64,000 nucleotides of DNA from Carnobacterium_A sp047553015 (GTDB taxonomy: Bacteria; Bacillota; Bacilli; Lactobacillales; Carnobacteriaceae): contig NZ_CP180212.1 of the NCBI RefSeq assembly GCF_047553015.1, forward strand, positions 1,736,001 through 1,800,000, read 5' to 3'. The notes under the pieces were generated by a model, which was not told where the DNA came from, did no database searches, and worked only from the letters and a program-made list of their open reading frames with translations. Below are positions 53,478 to 62,268 of the stretch, one piece after another. Positions within the stretch are counted from its first letter, which is position 1. Every line of letters begins with the position of its first letter. Made by a program: the position numbers and the translations under genes.

Positions 53478-54056
53478 ATGTCAAAAGTTTTTAAGTATGC
53501 TTACCAATCCGTTGAAGAAGCCGCAGCAGGAGTAGAACACTTGTTAGTGGAAGGTTATCTACCTGATGATATTACTATTGTCACATACAAAGAAAATAAA
53601 GGTCGAATTGAGAGTTTAACCATTGCTGATGTCGATTCAGTAACTCAAGCTCACCACCAGTCTATTTGGGATCGAACGAGAGATATTTTTACAGATGGCG
53701 ATTTAGAAAATCCGCTTGGCAAATATAATTTGGATCCATCCATCACCGAACGCTACAATAAAGCCATCAAAAATGGTGGGTTCGTTATCTTAGTCGAAGA
53801 ACCTTCACAGTCAAGTCAAACCAAGGACTTACTTTATACGACTAATGCTGATTTAGAAAATGAAGATATCCTATCAAACGTAGGAGAATATTCAGCTGCA
53901 CATGCTGATATTCCTCAATCAAAAAATAAAGGCTTAACCGTTGACGGTATTCCTGTTAAGAAATCAGACGGAACATTTGGTGGGAATCATCCTATTGATA
54001 ATCCAAGCATGCCCTTATCACCTGGAACAAACCAAGATACGGATGCTCGAAAATAA
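53478..54056 (+). CDS. General stress protein, YflT/GSP17M family
   Basis: 192 residues, hydrophilic. The N-terminal 110 residues (KVFKYAYQSVEEAAAGVEHL, YLPDDITIVTYKEN, NGGFVILVE) match the heat-induced YflT domain; the tail is a low-complexity, Gly/Pro/Asn-rich extension with VDGIPVKKSDGTFGGNHP. The function of the family is unknown. GAGGAGG precedes the ATG. Placement opposite dps suggests a shared stress response. Confidence 0.83.
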   Translation: MSKVFKYAYQSVEEAAAGVEHLLVEGYLPDDITIVTYKENKGRIESLTIADVDSVTQAHHQSIWDRTRDIFTDGDLENPLGKYNLDPSITERYNKAIKNGGFVILVEEPSQSSQTKDLLYTTNADLENEDILSNVGEYSAAHADIPQSKNKGLTVDGIPVKKSDGTFGGNHPIDNPSMPLSPGTNQDTDARK

Positions 54057-54064
54057 AAAATAAC

Positions 54065-54113
54065 ACCTAAAAAACCAACTAGTTGAGCTTTCTCACTAGT
54101 TGGTTTTTTAGGT
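54065..54113. terminator. Bidirectional terminator between the YflT-type gene and the OCD-like gene
   Basis: ACCTAAAAAACCAACTAGT pairs with ACTAGTTGGTTTTTTAGGT, an almost perfect stem of 19 pairs. Confidence 0.85.
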
Positions 54114-54127
54114 ATCGTTTCTATTTT

Positions 54128-55120
54128 TTATAAAGCGATTTGTGTTCCAACTCCAAGTTCTTTAGCTTTTTCAAGAATCTTTCCAGCTGTCACAACATCC
54201 AATACCGCTGTCCCAACCGTTTTAAAAACGGTTATGTCTTCTTCATTTTCACGGCCTAAAATTTTACCTAGCATCACTTCACCAAGATCTCCTTGGTAGT
54301 GACTTCTTTCTACTAAACCTTCTTTTAACGGAGTAATGATATCGCCAGCTTCTGCCAGAACACCTTCCATTGTATCGAAGATAACTTTATCTGCACGGAC
54401 GATGATTTCGCTTGGTAATTCGTGCATTTCAGGAGTATACGCTCCAACACCATTAACATGAGCACCCTTTTTTACGTGTTCGCCAGAGAATGTTGCACGT
54501 TTAGCTGTTGTCACAGAAGTAATAATATCTGCGCCTTTAACCGCTTCTTCTGAATTGTCTACTGCAATTAATTTCGTATTAAAATGAGCAAATTGTTCTG
54601 ACATCTCTTTTACAAATTGTTCACAACGCTCTTTGTCAATATCTACTATTCTTACTTCGTCCAATGAACGAACCGTTAACATTGCTTCTAGTTGAGAAAT
54701 AGCTTGTCCACCCGTTCCGATCAAAGCAGCAATTTTAGCATCTTTACGAGCTAAAATATCTGTTGCCGCTCCTTGAACAGCTCCAGTGCGTAGTTGTGTT
54801 AGATAAGTGCCATCCATCATTGCTTCGACTATTCCCGTTTCAGCATTTAGTAAAACCATCGTTGCTGGCACACTTGGTAAATCTTTTTCAATATTACCAG
54901 GGTAAATCGAAACAATCTTAACTCCCAAAGCTTGGTTGTCTCCAGCAACATAAGCTGGCATATATAAGCTTTGACCGCCATGTTCAGGAACATCAATGTT
55001 TGTACGCAATGGAACAGTACTTTTCCCTTGTGAGAAAAGACGTAAAGCTTCTTTATCTGCTTGAATAGCTTCCTCCATTGTAAAAACAGCTTGCATTTCT
55101 TTTTTCGTTAATACAATCAT
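54128..55120 (-). CDS. Ornithine cyclodeaminase/mu-crystallin family protein
   Basis: 330 residues. N-terminal substrate domain with PLRTNIDVPEHGGQSLYMPAYV, then a Rossmann domain with IGTGGQAISQLEAML (about 129-143) and VRIVDIDKERC. C-terminal GDLGEVMLGKI is conserved in the family. Members include ornithine cyclodeaminase, archaeal alanine dehydrogenase, ketimine reductase and opine-type amino acid synthases; the substrate cannot be assigned. Last gene of the trmB-tauE-ocd cluster, 81 bases behind the permease gene. The start has GGAGAG upstream. Confidence 0.88.
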   Translation of the reverse strand: MIVLTKKEMQAVFTMEEAIQADKEALRLFSQGKSTVPLRTNIDVPEHGGQSLYMPAYVAGDNQALGVKIVSIYPGNIEKDLPSVPATMVLLNAETGIVEAMMDGTYLTQLRTGAVQGAATDILARKDAKIAALIGTGGQAISQLEAMLTVRSLDEVRIVDIDKERCEQFVKEMSEQFAHFNTKLIAVDNSEEAVKGADIITSVTTAKRATFSGEHVKKGAHVNGVGAYTPEMHELPSEIIVRADKVIFDTMEGVLAEAGDIITPLKEGLVERSHYQGDLGEVMLGKILGRENEEDITVFKTVGTAVLDVVTAGKILEKAKELGVGTQIAL

Positions 55121-55201
55121 TCTTCTCTCTCCTTCATGATTCTTATTTTGACCACTTTTTAATGATAGCCAATTTAATTTATTTTTATTTCTTCTCTTTT
55201 T

Positions 55202-56089
55202 TTAGTTGACGTTATCTGCCAATTCCATTTTAGATTTACGCATTTCTAAAACCATAGTAACAGCTGTATAAAGCAAAATCACAATAACCAACCATTGAAG
55301 CATACCAACGTTTAATGATTTAACAAAGTAAACAGCTGTTAATACGCCTAATACTCCAAATGTAGAGGTAAATAACGTAATCTTACGACTATACTCACCA
55401 AATTTAACGAATTGCATACTTCCGATTGGAACTGAGAATGTGGCTGCGCCCATCATGATGGGGAAAGCTACTGCTGGATTCATACCTAAAGCATAAACAG
55501 TAGCCATTGTTAGCGCATATGAACCAATACCAATATTGTTTAATGCACCATAAGCAAATAATAAAACACCCGCTGTTACTAATTTTAGACCATATAATTC
55601 AGTTGCCGTTCCATTAGAAGGAATTAAATTGAATTTTCCAGCTAAAATTAACAATGCTGCAACAGTTAAACCGATTGAAATAAATTGTTTGATTGTTTTT
55701 TCTGGTAATTTTACAACAAAACGTGGTCCTACATATGCTCCAATGACTTGACTAATAATACAAACAGCTAATGTTTTAAGACCAACATCAATCGATGTGA
55801 TATATAATAGGGCCATTGCCGCTACTGGAATAACACATTGTGCATTCAATGTTCCTGGTAATTTCTTTAGAGGCACCCATTTCAACTTGCGATACAATAC
55901 TGTTCCAATAGCAAAATCTGATACGCCAAAAGTGGAAAGTAAAAACGTGAAGAATGACGTAAATGGGAGTGCCAATGTGCTAGCTGGTTCTGTCATAATC
56001 TCACTTTTATGCTTTACTAAATCTTTCACAAAAGAGAATACAAAAAATAAGTTCACAATCACAATCAAAGATAATAATACCGTAGTCAT
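55202..56089 (-). CDS. TauE/SafE family permease
   Basis: 295 residues with eight or so hydrophobic segments. PFTSFFTFLLSTFGVSDFAIG and GALNNIGIGSYALTMATVYALGMNPAVAFPIMMG are characteristic TauE/SafE (DUF81) repeats; family members export sulfite, sulfoacetate or organic anions. I start at the ATG at 56089, preceded by TTGGAGG; the TTG six codons earlier lies in that ribosome site. It sits between a TrmB-type regulator (23 bases upstream) and the OCD-like gene, so its cargo may be the substrate or product of that enzyme. Confidence 0.88.
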   Translation of the reverse strand: MTTVLLSLIVIVNLFFVFSFVKDLVKHKSEIMTEPASTLALPFTSFFTFLLSTFGVSDFAIGTVLYRKLKWVPLKKLPGTLNAQCVIPVAAMALLYITSIDVGLKTLAVCIISQVIGAYVGPRFVVKLPEKTIKQFISIGLTVAALLILAGKFNLIPSNGTATELYGLKLVTAGVLLFAYGALNNIGIGSYALTMATVYALGMNPAVAFPIMMGAATFSVPIGSMQFVKFGEYSRKITLFTSTFGVLGVLTAVYFVKSLNVGMLQWLVIVILLYTAVTMVLEMRKSKMELADNVN

Positions 56090-56112
56090 TATAGTTTCCT
56101 CCAACAATTTTT

Positions 56113-56913
56113 TTAGTTTTTATAAATATTTCTAACATCCATTAAATCTTTTCCAAATACTTCTTTTGCCGGATCTTCTAGTTGTTTAATCATGCGTAAA
56201 TTATAAGCATCATGGATAATGTACTCCTTAGCTAACTTAACCATCGAATGATTTCTTGTCCAGATAACATCTGGCTGATCTGCTGGCAATGTCCCATACA
56301 CTACTTCTTTTGAATCTGCTACTAAGCTAATCCAACGACTGCCATAATCTTTTAACTTGTCTTCTTCAAACCCATGCTTATAAAAACGAGTAAATGGTAA
56401 TTCATATCGCTGTTCTTGACTAAATAAAATAACAATGAAATTCTCTAAGCGTTGTTCAGCTTTGGTGAGCAACTCTACCATTTCTGTTGTTAACTCTTCT
56501 TCCCAAACCTGTAGATACAAATCTTTTTTTGAACCTTCAATTAATTCATTTATTTTTTCAATGACTTGATTGTATTCAGAAACATTCCATAACGTTTCTG
56601 TTATTTCTGTTTCTTCAATACTGCCTAAACTTTTTTCAATCTCTTCAAAATCACTTTGGGTTTTCTTCTTTAATTGCTCAATCACTTTTTCAACTGGCTG
56701 AGCCATATACAGTACTGGGTCTGTATTGCTACAAATAACTATCCCTTTTTTTAACAGAACATTTAGCGTATTGTATACCTTCGAGCGAGGGACACTTGAA
56801 TTCTTGCTTACTTCATAACCTGTCTGACTACATTTTTTTAATAAGGCAATGTAAACCAATGTTTCATATTCTGAAAATTGATACTCTTTCATAATCGCTA
56901 TTACTCGATTCAT
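56113..56913 (-). CDS. TrmB-family transcriptional regulator
   Basis: 266 residues. The N-terminal winged helix (FSEYETLVYIALLKKCSQTGYEVSKNSSVPRSKVYNTLNVLLKKGIV, in essence SVPRSKVYNTLNVL) is the TrmB DNA-binding domain; a coiled segment (72-95) and a C-terminal regulatory domain (110-260) with NFIVILFSQEQRYELPFTR follow. TrmB proteins usually sense sugars, but the neighbours here are a TauE/SafE permease and an OCD-like enzyme. A perfect TTGACA promoter with an overlapping inverted repeat lies upstream, suggesting autoregulation. Confidence 0.84.
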   Translation of the reverse strand: MNRVIAIMKEYQFSEYETLVYIALLKKCSQTGYEVSKNSSVPRSKVYNTLNVLLKKGIVICSNTDPVLYMAQPVEKVIEQLKKKTQSDFEEIEKSLGSIEETEITETLWNVSEYNQVIEKINELIEGSKKDLYLQVWEEELTTEMVELLTKAEQRLENFIVILFSQEQRYELPFTRFYKHGFEEDKLKDYGSRWISLVADSKEVVYGTLPADQPDVIWTRNHSMVKLAKEYIIHDAYNLRMIKQLEDPAKEVFGKDLMDVRNIYKN

Positions 56914-56963
56914 TTTTCTCCCCCTTTATTAAATGATTATCCTCACTTATTCGCTTTTTCATT

Positions 56964-56988
56964 TAGTAGCTACCTTCAGTAACTACTA
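56964..56988. promoter_or_regulatory. Inverted repeat, candidate TrmB operator
   Basis: TAGTAGCTAC-CTTCA-GTAACTACTA: nine of ten arm positions pair. It overlaps the -10 of the trmB promoter. Confidence 0.62.
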
Positions 56989-57013
56989 TAATCCTAAATC
57001 ATTTTACTGTCAA
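56985..57013 (-). promoter_or_regulatory. Promoter of the trmB-tauE-ocd cluster
   Basis: The minus strand shows a perfect TTGACA (57013-57008), a 17-base spacer and TATAGT (56990-56985). Confidence 0.72.
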
Positions 57014-57165
57014 TCGTTTTGTGAATATTTTATCTTATTTTCTCATTTATTATTTTAGGCAGTCACTTGTCTCTATAGGTTCTATTAGATTTTAATTGGT
57101 TTCATCTTAATTCTTGCTCGATAAAACACAACATCAGCAACTAAATCCAATTTTACCTGTATTCG

Positions 57166-57195
57166 TTTACATGTTAAACTGATAAGAGGTATACT
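57166..57195 (+). promoter_or_regulatory. Promoter of the aldo/keto reductase gene
   Basis: TTTACA (57166-57171), an 18-base spacer and TATACT (57190-57195). The region between this and the trmB promoter holds nothing else I can call. Confidence 0.55.
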
Positions 57196-57236
57196 ACTAT
57201 TGTCAAGTAGATTGAACATAAGAGGAGCATGATGGA

Positions 57237-58148
57237 ATGAAAAAAATAGCATTAGGAACAAGTGACTTACTGGTCTCCAATATTGGCTTAGGCTGTATGA
57301 CGATGGCCGGCCTATCTGCAAAAGAAGCGACTGCCGTTGTGGATAACGCATTAGATTTAGGCGTAAATTTTTTTGATCACGCTGATATCTACGGTGGTGG
57401 TAAGTCTGAAGAAATTTTTTCAAAAGCAATTGACTTACAATCGTCTGTTCGAGAAAAAGTGATTATCCAAAGTAAAACGGCTATTCGAAAAGGATTTTAT
57501 GATTACTCAACCGATTATATTCTTAAATCTGTTGATGAAAGTCTAAGTCGGTTGAAAACAGATTATTTGGATGTTCTATTATTGCACCGTCCTGATGCAT
57601 TGATGGAACCTGATCAAGTAGCAGAAGCTTTTTCTATTTTAAAGAAAAATGGAAAAGTTCGTCATTTTGGCGTAAGCAACCATAACCCCATGCAAATTGA
57701 GTTGTTAAAACAAAGTGTTGAACAGGAGTTAATTGCCAATCAATTGCAACTCAGCTTAATGCACACCGGAATGATTGATGCGGGTATCAACGTTAATACG
57801 ACGGACAATAATAGCATTAATCGCGATGGCAGTATTCTCGATTACAGTCGTCTCAATAAAATGACAATTCAAGCTTGGTCACCTGTTAAAGCTGGTGGGG
57901 AAGTTTTCATCGATAATCCAGCGTTTCCAGAAGTGAACACTAAACTAAAAGAAATCGGCGAAAGATACGGACTTGACTCTTCAGGTGCAGCTATTGCATG
58001 GATTTTACGCCATCCTGCTCATATCCAAACGATTGTTGGAACAATGACACCTGAGCGTTTGAAACAATCTGTCTTAGCTTCTAATGTCCAGTTAACACGA
58101 GAAGAATGGTACGAACTTTACCGCTCTGCTGGAAACCCCGTTCCTTAA
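57237..58148 (+). CDS. Aldo/keto reductase (YdhF-like)
   Basis: 303 residues, a single TIM barrel. Catalytic residues appear as NFFDHADIYGGG (Asp and Tyr), the lysine in VIIQSKTAIRKG, and the histidine in LLLHRPDALM. The NADP-binding end is AWILRHPAHIQTIVGTMTPERLKQS. The LQLSLMHTGMIDAGINVN middle part resembles E. coli YdhF. Substrate unknown. AGGAGC precedes the ATG. Single-gene unit with its own terminator. Confidence 0.88.
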   Translation: MKKIALGTSDLLVSNIGLGCMTMAGLSAKEATAVVDNALDLGVNFFDHADIYGGGKSEEIFSKAIDLQSSVREKVIIQSKTAIRKGFYDYSTDYILKSVDESLSRLKTDYLDVLLLHRPDALMEPDQVAEAFSILKKNGKVRHFGVSNHNPMQIELLKQSVEQELIANQLQLSLMHTGMIDAGINVNTTDNNSINRDGSILDYSRLNKMTIQAWSPVKAGGEVFIDNPAFPEVNTKLKEIGERYGLDSSGAAIAWILRHPAHIQTIVGTMTPERLKQSVLASNVQLTREEWYELYRSAGNPVP

Positions 58149-58163
58149 TAAAATTTATTAACC

Positions 58164-58202
58164 AAAAAAAGGAATGAGACAAAGCGTCTCATTCCTTTTT
58201 TT
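58164..58202. terminator. Bidirectional terminator between the aldo/keto reductase gene and mvaS
   Basis: AAAAAAAGGAATGAGAC pairs with GTCTCATTCCTTTTTTT around AAAGC. Confidence 0.86.
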
Positions 58203-58211
58203 AGTTAATCA

Positions 58212-59393
58212 TTAGTCCAGACGCTGCTTGTTTACGTATTGTCTTTTATTTTCAGTCATACCCATTAAATAGATAGAAGCTAACTCGTTACTCGTATCCA
58301 ATTTGATAGTCGAACCATCAATTGGTAACTCTTGTCTAAAAATAGATTCGTATTCTTCGATACTAATTTTTCTTCTTGCTGACAACTGATTTTTATGTTG
58401 AGTGCTGTTTAAGTAAGTTTGATAATCCGGTTGCAAGATTCCGGTAAAGAATTCTCCTACCGCACCTGAGCCGTAACTAAACAATCCAATTCTCGAGCCG
58501 GCTTCTAGTCCTATTGTTTGCTCTAAAAGAGAAAGCAGACTCAAATACAATGAACCCGTATAGATATTGCCAACTACTTTATTGTATTGAATGCTTTTTT
58601 GATAGTTTTCTAGTATCCGTTCTTGATCTTCTTTTGTTCCTTCTGCTTCTAAAGTTGGTTTTAAAGCCTTAAGTCCCATCTTGGTATACGGTACATGGAA
58701 ACACAGTGCTTCAAAATCTTTGAACGTTAATCCACTTTTAGCCTGGTATTGTTTCCAAACCGTTTCAAAAAATAAAATGTATTGTTCATTTGAAAATTTC
58801 CCATCAACAAATGCCGTATCCGAGTAAGAAGGACGCCAAAAGTCCATAATATCTGATGTATGATACGCACTTTTATCTTCTAATACCATTATTTTAGGAT
58901 TTGCACTAATCACTAATGCAACCGCACCAGCTCCTTGTGTTGATTCACCTGGAGAATTTAAGCCATAACGTGCAATATCTGAAGCTAAAACTAGTACTTT
59001 ACTGTCTGGATTTAACGCAACATGGCCTTTAGCCATTTGGATTCCTGCCGTTGCTCCATAACACGCCTGTTTGATTTCAAAAGAACGTGCAGCCGAATCT
59101 AGTCCGACTAATTCGTGAACATAAACAGCAGCCGATTTAGACTGATCTATTCCTGATTCTGTTCCAAAAATAACTAAATCAATCGCTTTTTTATCTGCTT
59201 CGTCCAATAAATCTAATGCCGCATTCGCAGCTAATGTGACTGTATCTTGAGTAAGAGGCGCAACGGCCATCTTTTCTTGTCCAATTCCAATCGTGAATTT
59301 ATCTGGTTCTATTCCTCTAGCAGTTGCTAACTCTCGCATATCTACATATAAATCTGGCGTATAAAAACCAATTTTATCGATTCCTATTTTCAA
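58212..59393 (-). CDS. mvaS: Hydroxymethylglutaryl-CoA synthase MvaS (TTG start)
   Basis: 393 residues. Condenses acetyl-CoA with acetoacetyl-CoA to HMG-CoA in the mevalonate route to isoprenoids. Catalytic Glu79 (IFGTESGID), Cys111 (IKQACYGATAG) and the histidine of CFHVPYTKMGLKAL are all present. The TTG at 59393 (KIGIDKIGFYTPD) has GGAGGAG eight bases upstream; the in-frame TTG five codons earlier lies in that site. It is divergent from a thiolase gene that makes its acetoacetyl-CoA substrate. Confidence 0.95.
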   Translation of the reverse strand: MKIGIDKIGFYTPDLYVDMRELATARGIEPDKFTIGIGQEKMAVAPLTQDTVTLAANAALDLLDEADKKAIDLVIFGTESGIDQSKSAAVYVHELVGLDSAARSFEIKQACYGATAGIQMAKGHVALNPDSKVLVLASDIARYGLNSPGESTQGAGAVALVISANPKIMVLEDKSAYHTSDIMDFWRPSYSDTAFVDGKFSNEQYILFFETVWKQYQAKSGLTFKDFEALCFHVPYTKMGLKALKPTLEAEGTKEDQERILENYQKSIQYNKVVGNIYTGSLYLSLLSLLEQTIGLEAGSRIGLFSYGSGAVGEFFTGILQPDYQTYLNSTQHKNQLSARRKISIEEYESIFRQELPIDGSTIKLDTSNELASIYLMGMTENKRQYVNKQRLD

Positions 59394-59605
59394 AAAAATC
59401 TCCTCCAATAATCCGTTAGCCTAAATGAAGCTTATACTGTATCGATCCTATACCAATAGATACATTACACCCGTTAAGCTTGGTAGTCCATTTAAAGAAT
59501 AGTACACAATAATTTAAAAAACAAGATAAGAACAGCAAATTAAAGATAACCTTAATATTCTACCTTCTTTTTTAAAAAAACTTAGTAATTTTATAAAAAC
59601 TTAAA

Positions 59606-59634
59606 GTGTCATATTAAAAAGAATGACGTACAAT
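59606..59634 (+). promoter_or_regulatory. Promoter of the thiolase gene
   Basis: GTGTCA (59606-59611), a 17-base spacer and TACAAT (59629-59634). The 300-base divergent gap shows no clear mvaS promoter to my eye. Confidence 0.45.
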
Positions 59635-59696
59635 AAAGAGTATGAAGAGTTTTAAGAAAGAATCATGACCAAATTATCCTAAAGGAGTTGTATCTA

Positions 59697-60887
59697 TTGG
59701 AAGAAGTCGTTATTGTTAGTGCCGCAAGAACTCCAATCGGAAAATTCGGAGGCAGTTTAAACTCTATCTCTGCTGTTGAATTAGGAACAATCGTTACAAA
59801 AGAAGCTCTTAAACGAGCAGCTATTGCTCCTGAGCAGGTTGATCAAGTCATTTTTGGTAACGTTCTACAAGCTGGTTCAGGTCAAAATCCTGCCCGTCAA
59901 ATCGCGGTTCATGCTGGGATCCCATTTGTTACTCCAGGTATGACTGTTAATGAAGTTTGTGGTTCTGGTTTAAAAGCTATTATTCTTGGCAGTCAAGCCA
60001 TCCAATTAGGCGACGCTGATGTTGTGGTTGCTGGTGGCACTGAAAACATGTCTCAAGCTCCTTATCTTTTAGCCTCACACCGCTGGGGGAAAAAAGCTGG
60101 TGATGATACGATGACAGACAGCGTTATGCGAGATGGCCTTTCAGATGCTTTTAGCCGATTGCCTATGGGACTGACAGCTGAGACCGTTGCAGAACGATAT
60201 GGGATTTCAAGATCTGAACAAGACCAATTTGCTTTTGAATCCCAAATGAGAGCTGCAACTGCACAAAAAGAGGGCAAATTCACAAAAGAAATTGTTCCCG
60301 TACCTATTAAAGGAATAAAAGGAAAAGAGAACCTATTTAGCGAGGATGAATTTATCCGTGCATCAACAACTGTAGACAGCTTAGCCAATCTAAAACCGGC
60401 TTTTAAAGAAGGCGGTACGGTTACTGCTGGGAATTCATCCGGAATCAACGATGGAGCTGCAGCACTTGTTTTAATGAAAAAATCATTAGCAGAACATTTA
60501 AGTTTGCCTTATTTAGCAACCATTAAGGGCTATGCAGAGGTTGGTGTCGATCCTGCAATCATGGGATACGCTCCCTATTATGCAATAAAAGATGTTTTAA
60601 AGAAAACAACCTTATCCTTAGAAGATATTGACTTAATTGAATTAAATGAAGCTTTCTCTTCTCAAAGCGTTGCTGTTATAAACGATTTGAAGTTGGATCC
60701 CAAAAAAGTTAACGTGAATGGTGGTGCAATAGCATTGGGACATCCTATTGGTGCATCAGGATCTAGAATTGTCGTTAGTTTAATTCACGAATTATTAAAA
60801 GATAACACTCGCTTTGGTATCGCTTCTTTATGTGTAGGTGGCGGTATAGGTATAGCCATGGTTATTGAGAACAATCAATTGGAATAA
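59697..60887 (+). CDS. Acetyl-CoA C-acetyltransferase (biosynthetic thiolase; TTG start)
   Basis: 396 residues. Makes acetoacetyl-CoA from two acetyl-CoA. The nucleophile is Cys88 in VNEVCGSGLKA; NGGAIALGHPIGASGSR gives the catalytic His and SLCVGGGIGIAMVIE the second Cys. The TTG at 59697 has AAAGGAG nine bases upstream; another TTG three codons earlier overlaps it. Enterococci fuse this domain to HMG-CoA reductase as MvaE; here the protein ends after the thiolase domain, and no reductase gene is next to it. Likely serves mevalonate synthesis with the divergent mvaS. Confidence 0.93.
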   Translation: MEEVVIVSAARTPIGKFGGSLNSISAVELGTIVTKEALKRAAIAPEQVDQVIFGNVLQAGSGQNPARQIAVHAGIPFVTPGMTVNEVCGSGLKAIILGSQAIQLGDADVVVAGGTENMSQAPYLLASHRWGKKAGDDTMTDSVMRDGLSDAFSRLPMGLTAETVAERYGISRSEQDQFAFESQMRAATAQKEGKFTKEIVPVPIKGIKGKENLFSEDEFIRASTTVDSLANLKPAFKEGGTVTAGNSSGINDGAAALVLMKKSLAEHLSLPYLATIKGYAEVGVDPAIMGYAPYYAIKDVLKKTTLSLEDIDLIELNEAFSSQSVAVINDLKLDPKKVNVNGGAIALGHPIGASGSRIVVSLIHELLKDNTRFGIASLCVGGGIGIAMVIENNQLE

Positions 60888-61044
60888 ACAGACTAAATCC
60901 ATTTCGTTTGGACCTATCATCTATATCTGGTATACTGGCTAGTGAAGATGATTTCAACGCTTAGTTTTCGATTTTTTCTTTTTTTAGATTCAGACAGATT
61001 GTGTAAAGCAACTATACTAAGCTAATACGAAAGGGGAAAGATTT

Positions 61045-61647
61045 ATGAAAGTAAATGCAGAATTAAGATCAGAAATTGGAACGGCTTCAGCTAAGAGGTA
61101 TAGAAAAGAACACAACATTCCAGCTGTTGTATACAACAAGGGCGGAGACGCTACTTCAATCTTACTTAACGAAAAAGATTTTATTGAAGTATTAAAAAAA
61201 TTAGGAAAAAATGGTATTTTTGATGTTGTTGTTGAAGGTGAAGAGCCTAAACAAGTTATCATTAAGCACTACCAAAGTTCAGCTATAAAAATTCAAATTT
61301 TAGATGTAGAACTTCAAGCAATTGAAAAAGGACAAAAATTAACTGTTACTGTTCCTATTGTTCTTGAAGGTACTGAAAAAGTTAAATTAGGTATGGTCTC
61401 ACAAACATTAAATGAATTAGAAATCGAAACAACTCCGGATAATATTCCTACTGAATATGTTCTTGACGTTAGCAAATTAACCATTGGTGACTCTATGACT
61501 GTTGCAGACATTAAGGTAGATAAATCTGTTACTGTCTTTGATGAACAAGGTGAAACAGTTGTCATCGTAGCACAACCAGCTGCTCTTGAAGAAGAGACGA
61601 CTGAAGAAGCTGCTGAGCCAGAAGTTATTGGTGAAAAAGCAGAATAA
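61045..61647 (+). CDS. rplY: 50S ribosomal protein L25 / general stress protein Ctc
   Basis: 200 residues. The N-terminal L25 domain (about 1-90; VNAELRSEIGTASAKRYRKEHNIPAVVY, in essence GTASAKRYRKEHNIPAVVY) binds 5S rRNA; a TL5/Ctc-type C-terminal beta domain follows (LTVTVPIVLEGTEKV) and the acidic tail is EEETTEEAAEPE. This two-domain form is the Ctc stress-type L25. TATACT at about 61012-61017 is a probable -10. GAAAGGGG precedes the ATG and a strong terminator follows. Confidence 0.94.
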   Translation: MKVNAELRSEIGTASAKRYRKEHNIPAVVYNKGGDATSILLNEKDFIEVLKKLGKNGIFDVVVEGEEPKQVIIKHYQSSAIKIQILDVELQAIEKGQKLTVTVPIVLEGTEKVKLGMVSQTLNELEIETTPDNIPTEYVLDVSKLTIGDSMTVADIKVDKSVTVFDEQGETVVIVAQPAALEEETTEEAAEPEVIGEKAE

Positions 61648-61660
61648 TTTAGCTATAACT

Positions 61661-61708
61661 AAAAAAGTTATCCCCAGCAAAAAGTCTTTTGTTGGGGATA
61701 ACTTTTTT
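61661..61708 (+). terminator. Terminator of rplY/ctc
   Basis: AAAAAAGTTATCCCCAGCAA pairs with TTGTTGGGGATAACTTTTTT, one bulge, then T residues. Confidence 0.87.
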
Positions 61709-61806
61709 AATTTAGTTATTTGCTTTATTCTCTCATTTTTTTGCACGTCTTCTTTATTTCTTGTAAAATAAACTAGACTACCTAACAATAGAAAGGATCA
61801 ATACTA

Positions 61807-62268
61807 ATGAATATAAACCAACCAAAAATGATTTATATCGATGCAGATGCTTGCCCTGTCAAAGATATTATTATTTCAGAAGGAATAGCTAGACAAATTC
61901 CTATTACCTTAGTAACAAGTATTTCGCATTTTTCGACTAAAAAACAGCCCACTGGAGTTGAAACAATCTATGTAGATACGGGTGCTGAGGCCGCCGATTA
62001 CCGCATCATGCGTCTACTAAAAAAAGATGATTTGCTCGTAACACAAGATTACGGTTTAGCTTCATTAGCCCTAGCAAAAGGCGCTAGTGTAATACACCAT
62101 ACTGGGTATCGCTACACTTCAGATAATATTGACCGCTTGTTACAAGATCGGTATTTGAGTGCGATGGTTCGTAAAAGTGGCAAACGGACGAAAGGGCCTA
62201 AACCTTTTACAGAAGAAAATCGTTCCGTATTCCGCCAGCTTCTTACTGATATCCTTTCAGTTACTTAG
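61807..62268 (+). CDS. YaiI/YqxD family (DUF188) protein
   Basis: 153 residues. It starts MIYIDADACPVKDIIISEG and continues YVDTGAEAADYRIMRLL and VTQDYGLASLALAKGA, the conserved blocks of the YaiI/UPF0178 family, which has a PIN-like fold with clustered acidic residues suggestive of a nuclease; no activity is established that I know of. AAAGGATC precedes the ATG. Its stop codon overlaps the stop of the convergent ASCH gene by four bases. Confidence 0.9.
   Translation: MNINQPKMIYIDADACPVKDIIISEGIARQIPITLVTSISHFSTKKQPTGVETIYVDTGAEAADYRIMRLLKKDDLLVTQDYGLASLALAKGASVIHHTGYRYTSDNIDRLLQDRYLSAMVRKSGKRTKGPKPFTEENRSVFRQLLTDILSVT

Noticed and set aside
57085..57429. Minus-strand 114-codon frame over the aldo/keto reductase start
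   Set aside because: Antisense to a well-conserved enzyme; no ribosome site.
62265..62268. Overlap of the yaiI and ASCH genes as a sign of a broken gene
   Set aside because: It is only a four-base convergent overlap of the two stop codons; both proteins are full length.
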